Assembly (NCBI RefSeq): GCF_004006175.1
Contig: NZ_CP033219.1
Location: 3,038,001-3,102,000, forward strand
Direction: 5' to 3'
DNA length: 64,000 nucleotides
Origin: Parasedimentitalea marina
GTDB lineage: Bacteria; Pseudomonadota; Alphaproteobacteria; Rhodobacterales; Rhodobacteraceae
Shown here: positions 44,392 to 54,221 of the stretch, in pieces
How the letters are laid out: each line of letters starts with the position of its first letter
Position numbering within the stretch: position 1 is the first letter of the stretch
Translations under genes and position numbers: made by a program
Notes under the pieces: model-generated
What the model was told of the DNA's origin: nothing
What the model saw: only the letters and a program-made list of their open reading frames with translations
The model's database searches: none

Positions 44392-45798
44392 ATGAGCGCA
44401 GACGCGATTCTCAAGACACTCAAAGACGAAGATGTCGCTTATGTAGATATCCGGTTCACCGACGTTCGTGGCAAATTGCAGCACGTGACCGTCGACGTGG
44501 ACCTGGTTGACGAAGATTTCATCGAAGAAGGCTTTATGTTCGACGGCTCGTCGATCGAAGGCTGGAAATCGATTGAAAACTCGGACATGAAACTGATCAT
44601 GGACACAGACAGTGCCTATATCGATCCGTTCTACGCTGAGAAAACATTGTGCATTCACTGCTCGGTTGTCGAGCCCGATACAGGTGAAGCCTATCAGCGT
44701 GACCCGCGCGGCACCGCTCAAAAAGCCGAAGCCTACCTGAAGTCATCGGGCATTGGTGATGTGGCCTATATGGGCCCCGAAGCAGAATTCTTCCTGTTTG
44801 ACGATGTGCGCTTCAGTAACTCGATCAACAAAGTGTCCTATGAAGTCGACGCCTCCGATGCGTCCTGGAATACCGACACCGAGTACGAAATGGGCAACAT
44901 GGGCCACCGCCCTGGCGTCAAGGGTGGCTACTTCCCAGTCAACCCAATCGACGAAGCCCAGGACCTGCGCTCTGAAATGCTGTCGACCATGAAGCGTCTG
45001 GGCATGAAAGTGGACAAGCACCACCACGAGGTTGCCTCTTGTCAGCACGAGCTGGGCCTGATCTTTGACAGCCTGACCAAACAGGCCGACGAGTTGCAGA
45101 AGTACAAGTATGTGATCCACAATGTGGCCCATGCTTATGGCAAATCCGCGACCTTCATGCCCAAGCCGATCTATGGTGACAACGGCACCGGCATGCACGT
45201 GAACATGTCGATCTGGAAAGACGGCAAGCCACTATTCGCTGGCGACAAATACGCTGATCTGTCGGATGAGGCGCTGTTCTTCATTGGCGGCATTCTGAAG
45301 CACGCAAAAACGTTGAACGCCTTCACCAACCCGGCGACCAACAGCTACAAGCGTTTGATCCCTGGCTTTGAAGCCCCTGTTCTGCGCGCTTATTCGGCTC
45401 GCAACCGGTCGGGTTGTGTTCGCATTCCATGGACCGAAAGCCCAAAGGCCAAGCGCGTCGAGGCCCGCTTCCCCGATCCAGCAGCCAACCCATACCTGTG
45501 CTTTGCAGCCTTGTTGATGGCTGGTCTTGACGGCATCAAGAACAAGATCAACCCTGGCGAAGCCATGGACAAAAACTTGTACGACCTGCCAGCAGAAGAG
45601 CTGGAAGGTATCCCAACAGTCTGCGGCTCCCTGCGTGAAGCGCTGGAATGTCTGTCTGCTGACCACGACTTCCTGCTGCAGGGCGACGTGTTCACCAAAG
45701 ACCAGATCGACGGCTACATCGCCCTTAAGATGGGTGAAGTTGAATTGTTCGAACACACCCCACACCCGGTTGAGTTTGGCATGTATTACAGCTGCTAA
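44392..45798 (+). CDS. glnA: Type I glutamine synthetase
   Basis: 468 residues, class I-beta. Recognisable blocks: [38 protein letters not shown] (glutamate/metal site), LIPGFEAPV, and the ATP-binding [18 protein letters not shown]. The adenylylation site Tyr397 is present in DKNLYDLP, so PII/GlnE control is possible. It makes glutamine from glutamate, ammonia and ATP. Co-directional with glnB; an intrinsic terminator follows at 45840-45868. Confidence 0.98.
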   Translation: MSADAILKTLKDEDVAYVDIRFTDVRGKLQHVTVDVDLVDEDFIEEGFMFDGSSIEGWKSIENSDMKLIMDTDSAYIDPFYAEKTLCIHCSVVEPDTGEAYQRDPRGTAQKAEAYLKSSGIGDVAYMGPEAEFFLFDDVRFSNSINKVSYEVDASDASWNTDTEYEMGNMGHRPGVKGGYFPVNPIDEAQDLRSEMLSTMKRLGMKVDKHHHEVASCQHELGLIFDSLTKQADELQKYKYVIHNVAHAYGKSATFMPKPIYGDNGTGMHVNMSIWKDGKPLFAGDKYADLSDEALFFIGGILKHAKTLNAFTNPATNSYKRLIPGFEAPVLRAYSARNRSGCVRIPWTESPKAKRVEARFPDPAANPYLCFAALLMAGLDGIKNKINPGEAMDKNLYDLPAEELEGIPTVCGSLREALECLSADHDFLLQGDVFTKDQIDGYIALKMGEVELFEHTPHPVEFGMYYSC

Positions 45799-45839
45799 GT
45801 TAAATGGTGTGGGCACGCTCACATACTAAACTGACAAGA

Positions 45840-45868
45840 GGGCGCTCCAATCTGGGGCGTCCTTTTTT
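45840..45868 (+). terminator. Intrinsic terminator after glnA
   Basis: GGGCGCTCC (45840-45848) pairs with GGGGCGTCC (45854-45862), allowing two G-T wobbles, with loop AATCT, and is followed directly by six T residues. Confidence 0.85.
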
Positions 45869-45893
45869 GGTTCCACTCGCAGGAACCAAAAAA
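45863..45893. terminator. Perfect 12-bp palindrome with T/A tracts (bidirectional terminator type)
   Basis: TTTTTTGGTTCC (45863-45874) and GGAACCAAAAAA (45882-45893) are perfect complements around a 7-base loop. It shares its T-tract with the glnA terminator, giving two nested stop signals. Confidence 0.6.
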
Positions 45894-46022
45894 GGGTAAC
45901 CCAACTACGCTAGCTTATCCGCGCCAGTTCCACCGGGCTCACAATCGCTGTTGAATAAGCCCTTGATCCCTTCTCACCTGCCCTGTATCCCCGCGCTTTC
46001 CCGCTGTTGACAGGATCCCGTG

Positions 46023-47273
46023 ATGAGCGCCCCAAATACCCTTGGCATTGACTTTGGAACCTCGAATTCAGCGGCTGGTATCGCAGTCAACGGGCACCCC
46101 TGGTTGGTTGAACTGGAACCCGGAGAAAAGACCCTTCCCACGGCGGTGTTCTTTGAAGAACAGCCACGCCGGATGCGCATCGGTGCCAGCGCCACTCAGG
46201 CTCTGATCGCCGGAGAAGAGGGCCGGTTCATGCGGGCGCTCAAAAGCCTGCTGGGCACCCCGCTCTTGCGCGAGGAACGGCGGCTTAATGGGGAGCGGAT
46301 CAATTTCGTCGAAATCATCGCCCGTTTTCTGCGCGAAGTAAAAACCCGGGCCGAAACTGCCACCTATCAGGAATTCACCCATGCGTTATCGGGCCGTCCG
46401 GTGCGGTTTCATAGCAAGGATGACGCTCGCAACGCCCAGGCCGAGATCGATCTGCGCGACTGCTATCTGGCTGCAGGATTTCAGGATGTTCAGTTCATGT
46501 TTGAACCCGAGGCCGCTGCGCGGGCCACTGTTCCGGATGAGGGTCTTGGGCTGATCGTTGACATCGGTGGCGGCACCTCGGATTTCTCCCTGTTTCGCCA
46601 AGAAAACTCAGGTGAGACCGCGATTCTGGCCAGCTATGGTATCCGCATTGGCGGCACTGATTTCGACCGCCGCTTAAGCATCGATCACGTGATGCCGCTT
46701 TTGGGACGCGGCACCGCCATCCGCAATGCCTTTGGCCTGGGCACCTTGCCGGCACCCGCCAGAATTTTCAACGATCTGGCCACCTGGCAGATGATCCCAT
46801 TTCTGTATGCCGCAGATAGCCGCCATAAGGCACGGGATCTGGCCAGCAATGCGGTCGAGCCAGCAAAACTGGCACGGCTGGTCGCTACACTAGAGGACGA
46901 GCTGGGCCATGATATCGCCTTTGCGGTTGAGCGTGGTAAAATTCAAAGCAACCAACCGGACCACCCTGCCCCCCGCATTGATCTAAAAGAGCTGGAGCGC
47001 GGGTTGATAGTGCCGTTGACCGCAGAGATAGTGCAGACCTCTCTGGCAACACAGGTGGATGAGATCGCCGCGGGCGCGGCTGAAACCCTGGCGTTGGCTG
47101 GAATTTCGACTGATCAGGTCGATCGGGTTGTTCTGGTTGGCGGTTCTTCTCTGATGTCGGTGATCGATCAACGGATGCGCCAGCTTTTCCCAAAAGCCAA
47201 GGTCCACAAGGAAAACGCCCTGACAGCCGTTGCTGACGGCTTAGCCATTTCCGCCGCGACGGCGTTTTCCTAA
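46023..47273 (+). CDS. Hsp70-family protein (YegD-like)
   Basis: 416 residues covering the Hsp70 nucleotide-binding domain only. ATPase motifs: phosphate-1 LGIDFGTSNSAAGIA, phosphate-2 GLIVDIGGGTSDFSLF, adenosine VVLVGGSSLMSVIDQRM, and EPEAAARA for the connect-1 region. The substrate-binding lid of DnaK is absent, as in the YegD group. Function of the group is unclear; chaperone-like roles are assumed. ATG 46023 is preferred over a GTG directly before it. Cytoplasmic. The transglycosylase gene follows after 78 bp in the same direction. Confidence 0.93.
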   Translation: MSAPNTLGIDFGTSNSAAGIAVNGHPWLVELEPGEKTLPTAVFFEEQPRRMRIGASATQALIAGEEGRFMRALKSLLGTPLLREERRLNGERINFVEIIARFLREVKTRAETATYQEFTHALSGRPVRFHSKDDARNAQAEIDLRDCYLAAGFQDVQFMFEPEAAARATVPDEGLGLIVDIGGGTSDFSLFRQENSGETAILASYGIRIGGTDFDRRLSIDHVMPLLGRGTAIRNAFGLGTLPAPARIFNDLATWQMIPFLYAADSRHKARDLASNAVEPAKLARLVATLEDELGHDIAFAVERGKIQSNQPDHPAPRIDLKELERGLIVPLTAEIVQTSLATQVDEIAAGAAETLALAGISTDQVDRVVLVGGSSLMSVIDQRMRQLFPKAKVHKENALTAVADGLAISAATAFS

Positions 47274-47366
47274 CTCATAATGGAGAGATCCTGCGCATAA
47301 TTCCCATGGTTTTCCGGGCGCAGGGCACTAGGCTCAACAGGGTCCATTTTAGTGAAAGCCAGTTTT

Positions 47367-48161
47367 ATGCGCCTGTCCCTGTTCTCATCTGTGTTCTGTA
47401 TCTGCCTTGCAGGTCCTGCCCTTGCTGCCCCCTGCGGCAACACATCAGCCGGATTTGCCGCCTGGAAGAATGACTTCGCCCGCGAAGCCCGAAAGGCGGG
47501 TGTGAAAAAGCCAGGGTTGCAGGCACTGCAGAATGCGCAATACGCCAGCCGGACAATCTCGGCGGATCGCAACCAAAAAAGCTTTCGCTATACGCTGGAA
47601 AGATTCATGGAACTTCGCGGGTCGACAACAATCGTCGCACAGGGACGCAAACGCAAAGCCCGTAACCGTGAATTCTACGCCGCACTCGAACGCAAATATG
47701 GTGTACCAGCCGGAATACTAATCGCCATTCACGGCATGGAAACGGCCTTTGGCCACTTTATGGGCGACAGTCAGATTGTCCCCGCCATCACGACATTGGC
47801 TTATGACTGCCGGCGGGCTGACTTCTTTCTGCCGCACGCGATAGGCGCGTTGAAGCTGGTCGATCAGGGCGCCATAACTGCGGCCACCCGCGGGGCCAAA
47901 CATGGCGAGTTGGGACATACTCAATTTTTGCCCGGCAATGCGCTCCAGTACGGCGTCGATTGGGGCGGCGACGGGCGGGTTGATTTCTATGATATGGCAG
48001 ACGCTTTGGCCTCAACCGCTAATTTTCTGCGTAAGAAAGGCTGGAAGAAAGGCAAAGGCTATCAGCCCGGAGAGCCGAACTATGCGGTGTTGAAACAATG
48101 GAACGCCGCCACCGTTTACCAACAGTCACTGGCGATTATGGGCGCTGATATTGACCGGTAG
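47367..48161 (+). CDS. Lytic murein transglycosylase (MltB/SLT_2 type)
   Basis: 264 residues. Signal peptide MRLSLFSSVFCICLAGPALA without lipobox, so periplasmic and soluble. The SLT_2 (MltB-like) domain holds the catalytic Glu in IAIHGMETAFGHFMG, plus LGHTQFLPGNALQYGVDWGGDGRVDFYDMADALASTANFL, which is diagnostic. It cleaves peptidoglycan glycan strands with 1,6-anhydro ring formation. The C-terminal peptidoglycan-binding domain of longer homologues is absent. GTG 47352 is an alternative start. Confidence 0.93.
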   Translation: MRLSLFSSVFCICLAGPALAAPCGNTSAGFAAWKNDFAREARKAGVKKPGLQALQNAQYASRTISADRNQKSFRYTLERFMELRGSTTIVAQGRKRKARNREFYAALERKYGVPAGILIAIHGMETAFGHFMGDSQIVPAITTLAYDCRRADFFLPHAIGALKLVDQGAITAATRGAKHGELGHTQFLPGNALQYGVDWGGDGRVDFYDMADALASTANFLRKKGWKKGKGYQPGEPNYAVLKQWNAATVYQQSLAIMGADIDR

Positions 48162-48498
48162 GGCACATTATTCCACGCCATATTTCTGCGATTAAGGCAA
48201 AACGTGCAGTGGCTTGGGGCAAAACCCCATGCGGGCTCGAAAAACAATCCGGCTCACAGGTCAGGATTGTAACAGATTTGGCAGCAATGTGGCCGTCCGC
48301 TGCCCCGGTTCAGCCGTAATTCTATCATAAAAACCTGACACGCCAAATTAACTCGTTGAAAATAAACATTCTTTCAAAAGCCAATTGAACCGTGAAAACG
48401 GAAACAATTCCTTAGCATTTCCGCGTATTCCGCCTCACTTTCCGCGTTTTCGGATTCTATTGTTTCCTTACAAGCAACCCGAGCGGAGGATCCTGACG
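48162..48498. other. Intergenic region before 48499
   Basis: No supported gene, hairpin or repeat. A frame open from 48385 (MNRENGNNS...) is in phase with the next gene but lacks coding character; I prefer the GTG at 48499. Confidence 0.5.
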
Positions 48499-49182
48499 GT
48501 GGCCCAGAAAACCCAAATTTATGGCGGCTTAATTTACTTCGGAATACCCAGCGGCGCGCTGGCCAAGTGTAGCTGCATCATTGCCGATACGCTGGAAGAA
48601 TATGGCCATTCGGTAGATCAGTTTAGTGCGCGTGCCAGCGATGTCATTGCGCTTACCTGTGATCACTATCGCTTGGTGCTGCGGATGGGGAATCAACCAG
48701 ACGCCCCGGAAGAGCCCCAGATACAGCCAAGCCTGCAGCGGGTGGAAATCACCTTGCAGCCTAATTTCCCAACCCATTGCGACACAGAACTCAGCGAAAT
48801 GCTGATGGCCATCATTATGTACAGGCTCGTGCCGGTTCTAGCGGCTGAACACGTCGAATGGATGGACCCAAGTGCAACTTTGACCCGGTCGCAATTTCTC
48901 AGTGCATTTGACAATGTCAATTCGATGCAGCCGCAACCTCTGACCCTTGCGCAGCCTCGGTTCGCCCCAATCGAAGAGACAGCAGCCGAGCTGGAGCGTC
49001 ATTGTTCAAAGATGCAGGCTTCGGCGTTTCAATCTCCGGCACCCGTCGCAAAACTTGCATCCTATCAACGACTTACCGCATGGGCCGGCGGCCTGATGCG
49101 CGGCAGCGAACATCGCCTGGTCAGCCTCATTCCGCCGTTAAGCGCTTGCGCTGCTCTTTTGAAAAGTTCCGGCTCGCTCTGA
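48499..49182 (+). CDS. Hypothetical protein
   Basis: 227 residues, GTG start at 48499 preceded by GGAGGA. Mixed alpha/beta, no signal peptide. The N-terminus (TQIYGGLIYFGIPSGALAKCSCIIADTLEEYGH) and VEWMDPSATLTRSQFLSAF do not match a family I know; the latter resembles DUF4261-like segments. Last third has a hydrophilic linker. It converges on the DUF3445 gene. Probably a Rhodobacteraceae-specific gene. Confidence 0.65.
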   Translation: MAQKTQIYGGLIYFGIPSGALAKCSCIIADTLEEYGHSVDQFSARASDVIALTCDHYRLVLRMGNQPDAPEEPQIQPSLQRVEITLQPNFPTHCDTELSEMLMAIIMYRLVPVLAAEHVEWMDPSATLTRSQFLSAFDNVNSMQPQPLTLAQPRFAPIEETAAELERHCSKMQASAFQSPAPVAKLASYQRLTAWAGGLMRGSEHRLVSLIPPLSACAALLKSSGSL

Positions 49183-49197
49183 CAGATAGGGATTTTG

Positions 49198-49959
49198 TCA
49201 CCCTATTTCTGCAGCCGGACCAGTCCCCCACTGAGCCACTAAATCTTTTCTGGCCAGTACGTAGGTGTGAATGCAAAAGACCACGGCCCGGGTTTCGGGC
49301 AACCGTATAATCATCTGTTTTTCACTGCGCATGTAGCCAGCAGTGGCGTTAAAGGCGTCATCCCGCTCTTTGTAACGCCTGCGTGGTTGATGCAATTCTG
49401 CGTCGCGATACCACAAGCTATTGAACCGCCACAAAGGTCGCCCGGGCTGCACCCCGTCGAACAATCGTTGAACACGGGCGGCAATGGATGCGTCATAGCT
49501 GGCGATCGGTGTGTGAATGCCTGTCAGCGGAGCCATGAATTTTTCGGCCAACTGCCAACTAGCTGGGAAACACAGCACTGCACCTGTCATGACATGCTCG
49601 TCACCGCGTTTTTCCAGAATACAGAAGTCCTGCTGGGCAATGCGCCCCAATGTCCCCAAGGGGTCCTCCCAATTGATCGTGACCGGAGGGCCATCACCGG
49701 GCTGAACCTGCTGGCTGTCTGGTGCATACAGCTGCGCCAAAACCATGCGCAACAATTCTTGTGCAGCAGGCATCGCCGCCACATCCAGCATCAAGACATC
49801 CTCGCGCCGAGTATCAAGGAGCTGCGCGCGTGCTGCGGTCTGCGCTGCAAAGACGTCATCCGGGCGCAGCCAATCCTGCATGGCAAGCGGTTGTATACCC
49901 GGCAATGCCTTTTGCATAAGTGGATTATAGGGAATTTGTTTTTGTAAAATCGGGTCCAT
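49198..49959 (-). CDS. DUF3445 (haem-dependent oxidative demethylase-like) protein
   Basis: 253 residues matching DUF3445, whose characterised member is the alpha subunit of a haem-dependent oxidative N-demethylase with a PAS-like fold. Features: IPYNPLMQKALPGIQPLAMQDWLRPDDVFAAQ, DFCILEKRGDEHVMTGAVLCFPASWQLAEK, RFNSLWYRDAELHQP and RLPETRAVVFCIHTYV. Many family members lack the partner reductase, as here. Start ATG 49959 by comparison with homologues; an upstream frame to 49974 is open. It diverges from dddP. Confidence 0.88.
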   Translation of the reverse strand: MDPILQKQIPYNPLMQKALPGIQPLAMQDWLRPDDVFAAQTAARAQLLDTRREDVLMLDVAAMPAAQELLRMVLAQLYAPDSQQVQPGDGPPVTINWEDPLGTLGRIAQQDFCILEKRGDEHVMTGAVLCFPASWQLAEKFMAPLTGIHTPIASYDASIAARVQRLFDGVQPGRPLWRFNSLWYRDAELHQPRRRYKERDDAFNATAGYMRSEKQMIIRLPETRAVVFCIHTYVLARKDLVAQWGTGPAAEIG

Positions 49960-50115
49960 GCGACCACATAGCACCTGCAGCTTCGCTTGTCGGCTATAAC
50001 CTTGGGTCGCAATCTTACAGTGTAAAAACGACCGTCAAATAAGTCGCATTCAGCGCGGCGATTCTTTTTACACGGCTACAGACTGGACACATCTGTGCAG
50101 CAAGGAAAGCCAACG

Positions 50116-51459
50116 ATGACCGAGCATTACCGTGACAGACGCAAAATTGACCCGACCCGAGGAGAAATCCTGGGGGATGGCAGCCCCAACGACAACAACC
50201 GGATCGAGATCGGCCCAACTCAGCTTGCGTTGACAGAATGGGAAAACGCCGGATTGCAGCTGCCAAACCTGGCCCGGATGCGTGATTTCCGCTGGCAGCG
50301 GTTGACGCAGTCCATCGTCGACCGTGGCTATGGCGGCTTGCTGATGTTTGACCCGCTCAACATCCGTTATGCCACCGACAGCACCAATATGCAGCTGTGG
50401 AACTCTCACAATCCCTTCCGCGCTGTGCTGCTTTGTGCGGATGGCTATATGGTGATTTGGGATTATAAAAACTCACCCTTCCTGTCCACATTCAACCCCC
50501 TTGTGCGCGAACAGCGATCCGGGGCTGATCTGTTCTACTTTGACCGAGGCGACAAAGTGGACGTTGCAGCGGATGCCTTTGCCAACGAAGTGCGAACCTT
50601 GATGCAGGCCCACGCGGGCGACAACAAACGTCTGGCCGTAGATAAGATCATGCTGCACGGGCTGCGCAGTCTCGAGGCGCAGGGTTTCGAGATCATGGAG
50701 GGCGAAGAGGTCACTGAAAAGACCCGCGCGATCAAGGGCATGGACGAGATCCTTGCCATGCGCTGTGCCAATCATGCCTGCGAGACTGCCGTGGCCGAAA
50801 TGGAGCATTTCGCGCGCGCCAATGTTGGCGATGGCAAAACATGTGAGGACGACATTTGGGCTGTCCTGCACGCCGAAAACATCCGTCGTGGCGGCGAGTG
50901 GATTGAAACCCGCCTGCTGTCGTCAGGCCAGCGCACCAATCCCTGGTTTCAGGAATGCGGACCCCGGATCACTCAACAAAATGAGATCATCTCGTTTGAT
51001 ACAGATCTGATTGGATCTTATGGCATCTGCATCGATATTTCGCGCAGCTGGTGGATCGGCGATCACAAACCGCGCGCGGATATGGTCTATGCCATGCGCC
51101 ACGCCCATGAACACATCATGACCAATATGGAGATGTTGAAACCCGGTGTAATGATCCCCGAGCTGACCGCGAATTGCCACCAGCTGGACGACAAGTTTCA
51201 AGCTCAGAAATATGGCTGCCTGATGCACGGGGTGGGCCTGTGTGATGAATGGCCACTGGTCGCTTATCCGGATAAGGCAGTGGCCGGCGCCTATGACTAC
51301 CCGCTGGAACCCGGAATGGTGCTCTGTGTCGAGGCCTGCGTTGGCGAGGTCGGTGGCGATTTTTCTATCAAGCTTGAGGATCAGGTACTGATCACCGAGG
51401 ATGGTTATGAAAATCTGACCACCTATCCGTTTGATGCTGCACTGATGGGAGAGCTTTGA
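50116..51459 (+). CDS. dddP: DMSP lyase DddP
   Basis: 447 residues of the M24 (creatinase-like) fold that, in marine roseobacters, cleaves dimethylsulfoniopropionate to dimethyl sulfide and acrylate. The DddP metal-binding set falls at exactly the published numbering: Asp295, Asp297, Asp307, His371, Glu406 and Glu421. The sequence is otherwise highly DddP-like (IRYATDSTNMQLWNSHNPF, GEWIETRLLSSG, MHGVGLCDEWPLVAYPD). AAGGAAA precedes ATG 50116. No dddR or acrylate-handling genes lie nearby; the 50-kb scale context gives no operon partner. Cytoplasmic. Confidence 0.95.
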   Translation: MTEHYRDRRKIDPTRGEILGDGSPNDNNRIEIGPTQLALTEWENAGLQLPNLARMRDFRWQRLTQSIVDRGYGGLLMFDPLNIRYATDSTNMQLWNSHNPFRAVLLCADGYMVIWDYKNSPFLSTFNPLVREQRSGADLFYFDRGDKVDVAADAFANEVRTLMQAHAGDNKRLAVDKIMLHGLRSLEAQGFEIMEGEEVTEKTRAIKGMDEILAMRCANHACETAVAEMEHFARANVGDGKTCEDDIWAVLHAENIRRGGEWIETRLLSSGQRTNPWFQECGPRITQQNEIISFDTDLIGSYGICIDISRSWWIGDHKPRADMVYAMRHAHEHIMTNMEMLKPGVMIPELTANCHQLDDKFQAQKYGCLMHGVGLCDEWPLVAYPDKAVAGAYDYPLEPGMVLCVEACVGEVGGDFSIKLEDQVLITEDGYENLTTYPFDAALMGEL

Positions 51460-51674
51460 TCTTAAGGTCATTGACTATGAAACGAATGCCCCTTGGTTCA
51501 GGACGTCTGAAAATCCGCGACGGCCCTGGGTCCATCGGGCATGGGTGGGGTCGGGTTTTGACGAGATTGTCGCACAGGCCCGGTATCACCTTCGCGTGAC
51601 GCTTTTGTAGCAGGTCTTGTCGGCAGCGCTTTACGTGCTCACTCTCAGGCAGACCCCACAGCAAAGGCCGCGCC

Positions 51675-52904
51675 ATGCCCACTGAACAGATCACATTCCC
51701 CGGTCACGCCGGAACCCCACTCGCCGCCCGGCTAGATATGCCAGAGGGTCCTGTGCTTGCCACAGCCCTATTTGCCCATTGCTTCACCTGCTCAAAGGAT
51801 ATCCCGGCGGCGCGGCGCATCGCCGGTCGACTGGCCGCCATGGGGATCGCAGTGTTGCGGTTTGACTTTACCGGATTGGGCCATTCCAAAGGAGAGTTCG
51901 CCAATACCTCTTTTTCCTCCAATGTCGCCGACCTGATCGCCGCAGCACAATATCTGGCAGGTCGCAACATGGCGCCTCAGTTGCTGATCGGCCATTCCTT
52001 GGGCGGTGCGGCCGTATTGCGTGCCCGGGCCGGCATCCCCTCGGTCAAAGGTGTTGTCACCCTGGGCGCGCCGTTTGATCCCGCCCATGTGGCGCATAAT
52101 TTCTCGTGCGCATTGGCGGAAATAGAGTCCAAGGGATCCGCCGAGGTCACATTGGGGGGGCGGCCCTTTACGATATCACAGGCTTTTGTCGACGACATCC
52201 GCTCGGAAACCCTGAACGTCGCCATCGCCCATTTGAACGCCGCCCTTCTGGTGCTGCACGCGCCTCAGGATGCAATCGTTGGAATCGAAAACGCGGCAAA
52301 TATTTTCACCACAGCCAAACACCCCAAAAGCTTTATCACTCTGGACGGAACAGATCATCTGATCAGCCGCGCCCCGGATGCAGAATATGCCGCCGAAATG
52401 ATTGCTGCCTGGGCCGGTCGCTATATTGACATGACCCCTCCAGCCCCACCTCCAGGCACGCCCGAGGGGATCCTGCGAGTGAGTGAAGTTACGCCGGATG
52501 GGTTCTTGCAAGATATCCAATCCGGTCCGGATCATCATGCCTATGCAGATGAACCGCTGGCCTACGGCGGCAGCAATCTGGGCATGTCGCCCTATGGATT
52601 TGTCTCGGCTGGCCTGGGCGCCTGTACCTCAATGACAATCCGCATGTATGCCCGCCGAAAAGGCTGGCCTCTACAGCAGGTCAGTGTCGAGATCAGCCAT
52701 GACAAGGTGCATGCCCAGGATGCCACGACCGGCAACCCGTCACGCATCGATCAATTCACACGCGTGGTTCACTTGCAGGGTGACCTCAGTGCGGAACAGA
52801 GGAGCCGATTGTTAGAGATCGCCGACAAATGCCCCGTACACCGGACTCTGGAACACGGGGCCCGGGTTGTTACCAGACTCCAAAGTCCTCTCGCTACAAG
52901 CTAG
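51675..52904 (+). CDS. Alpha/beta hydrolase-OsmC fusion protein
   Basis: 409 residues. Residues ~1-250 form an alpha/beta hydrolase with nucleophile Ser in IGHSLGGAA and the likely His in GTDHLIS. Residues ~270-405 form an OsmC/Ohr-like domain, with FVSAGLGACTSMTIRMYARRKGWPL and the second Cys in DKCPVHRTLEHGARV, the redox pair of peroxiredoxin-like OsmC proteins. This two-domain arrangement is a known proteobacterial family. It probably handles organic peroxides or related esters. ATG 51675, 215 bp after dddP with no coding sequence between. Confidence 0.93.
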   Translation: MPTEQITFPGHAGTPLAARLDMPEGPVLATALFAHCFTCSKDIPAARRIAGRLAAMGIAVLRFDFTGLGHSKGEFANTSFSSNVADLIAAAQYLAGRNMAPQLLIGHSLGGAAVLRARAGIPSVKGVVTLGAPFDPAHVAHNFSCALAEIESKGSAEVTLGGRPFTISQAFVDDIRSETLNVAIAHLNAALLVLHAPQDAIVGIENAANIFTTAKHPKSFITLDGTDHLISRAPDAEYAAEMIAAWAGRYIDMTPPAPPPGTPEGILRVSEVTPDGFLQDIQSGPDHHAYADEPLAYGGSNLGMSPYGFVSAGLGACTSMTIRMYARRKGWPLQQVSVEISHDKVHAQDATTGNPSRIDQFTRVVHLQGDLSAEQRSRLLEIADKCPVHRTLEHGARVVTRLQSPLATS

Positions 52905-52943
52905 AACTTCAAATGCAAACCCATTCTCCGTTTTCCCGGTGAA

Positions 52944-53073
52944 CTCCCGCCCCCGCGCGGTGCATCTGCTAACGCAGAGACCCCTTGCGGTCTTGGGCGT
53001 GGCGCCGCGCTAGCGCGGCGCCACGCCCAACGGAAGACGCGCCTCCCATAGGGAGGCCGGCGACGGGCGGGAG
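52944..53073. repeat. Cloverleaf-like ~130-bp dispersed repeat, copy B
   Basis: Outer ends CTCCCGCC (52944-52951) and GGCGGGAG (53066-53073) are complementary. The central stem repeats the 18-bp arms of copy A exactly (52993-53010 with 53013-53030) around a 2-base loop. Side hairpins differ in sequence (CCCCTTGCGG, CCTCCCATAGGGAGG) but keep their pairing, i.e. compensatory change. Confidence 0.85.
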
Positions 53074-53085
53074 ACCTTGGAGCAG

Positions 53086-53403
53086 TTAACGGCGCGGCAT
53101 CGGTCTTGCGACTGGCGGCCGATGGATGGGTGGTCGAACCACAGGCGGCCGGGCCACTGGTGGACGCGCAATCGGCGGACGTACAACCGGGGGACGGTTA
53201 ATTGGCGGCTCTATCGGATGTTCCGGTTTGGGAGGCCGTGGTGGCTTTGGCGGTCGAGGGTAGCCATTATAATAATCGTTCCATAGCAAACCGTCATAGT
53301 ACACCCCACCGCTATATGTTGCGTTGGGATCGCACCCAGATATACCAACGACCCCAGCTCCCAATAACGCGGCTAGTAAAACTCTTTTTGATCTGAACAG
53401 CAT
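53086..53403 (-). CDS. Proline-rich lipoprotein
   Basis: 105 residues. Lipoprotein signal MLFRSKRVLLAALLGAGVVGISGC with Cys24 as lipid-acceptor, then a short Tyr-rich segment (YYDGLLWNDYYNGYPRPPKPP) and a Pro/Arg repeat (RPPVARPPIxRPP) to the end. Such tails are extended and basic, and may bind peptidoglycan or polyanions. No known domain. It converges on the cloverleaf repeat and lies 15 bp downstream of the next exported protein gene on the same strand. Confidence 0.8.
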   Translation of the reverse strand: MLFRSKRVLLAALLGAGVVGISGCDPNATYSGGVYYDGLLWNDYYNGYPRPPKPPRPPKPEHPIEPPINRPPVVRPPIARPPVARPPVVRPPIHRPPVARPMPRR

Positions 53404-53418
53404 GTCATCAATTTCCTT

Positions 53419-53985
53419 TTACCTAACCGCCCGGAACGACGCGAAAACGGCGTTCACATCGGACACCAGATCCGGATTCACCCCAGCCTCCATCACCACA
53501 ACCGAGATCGCCACACGGTCGCGTGGCAAATCAACAACGACTGCCGTAAAACTCACGGATTTTCCATCCCGGCTGCCACTGCCAGTCAGTCGCGCCGCGG
53601 GCAGGCCACCTACCGAAATCTGTTTGCGCTCCTGCACTTCAGCGTCCTTGACCAAAAACGGACCAACACCACGCAAGTACTCCAGCGACTGCTCATAGGT
53701 GGAAACCCCATGTGGCGAGATGAACCCCATCCAAATGCCATCCTCCGACACCGGAGTGAGACCGATGACGCGATTGATCAGACGCGCCTCATTTGATCCC
53801 GGCGCTGTGACGGCTCGCTCGCCGCCGGCCCGTACGGTCCAGAAATCGGGAACCGACACATGGAACAATGCACGGTTTTCGTCTTTGTAGGTTATCGGCA
53901 TTTCCGCCAGGGTCAGGCTTGGTAAGATGGCAACCGAAGCGGCCAGCCACCCTGCTGCTAATACTTCGCGGAATAAATTTTGCAT
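53419..53985 (-). CDS. Exported hypothetical protein
   Basis: 188 residues. Signal peptide ending TLAE (MQNLFREVLAAGWLAASVAILPSLTLAEMP), then a single-domain alpha/beta protein (ALFHVSVPDFWTVRAGGERAV ... VAISVVVMEAGVNPDLVSDVNAVFASFRAVR) in the PsbP/DUF1795 style of fold; this last is impression only. Same strand as, and 15 bp upstream of, the lipoprotein gene, so probably co-transcribed. Periplasmic. Function unknown. Confidence 0.75.
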   Translation of the reverse strand: MQNLFREVLAAGWLAASVAILPSLTLAEMPITYKDENRALFHVSVPDFWTVRAGGERAVTAPGSNEARLINRVIGLTPVSEDGIWMGFISPHGVSTYEQSLEYLRGVGPFLVKDAEVQERKQISVGGLPAARLTGSGSRDGKSVSFTAVVVDLPRDRVAISVVVMEAGVNPDLVSDVNAVFASFRAVR

Positions 53986-54221
53986 TCCCGCATCTCCTTA
54001 AAATCTGAGGCCGCAGCTAAGGGCACCGCAGCAAGACAACTGCAGGAAGTTAAGGACAGGTCAGCAACAAAGGAAAGAACCATTTTCCAATCCCGTGCCT
54101 GCTCGCTCACCTCTGAATGCCGCCTGGTCGCCTCACTGATCCTTAACCATCCCTCTCCAAACTTAACTCTTGCCTGAATGTTCCACTTATGTTCCACTCT
54201 CCAAAACTGCGGGGAATGAAA

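Noticed and set aside
45232..45822. 196-codon minus-strand ORF
   Set aside because: Antisense to glnA.
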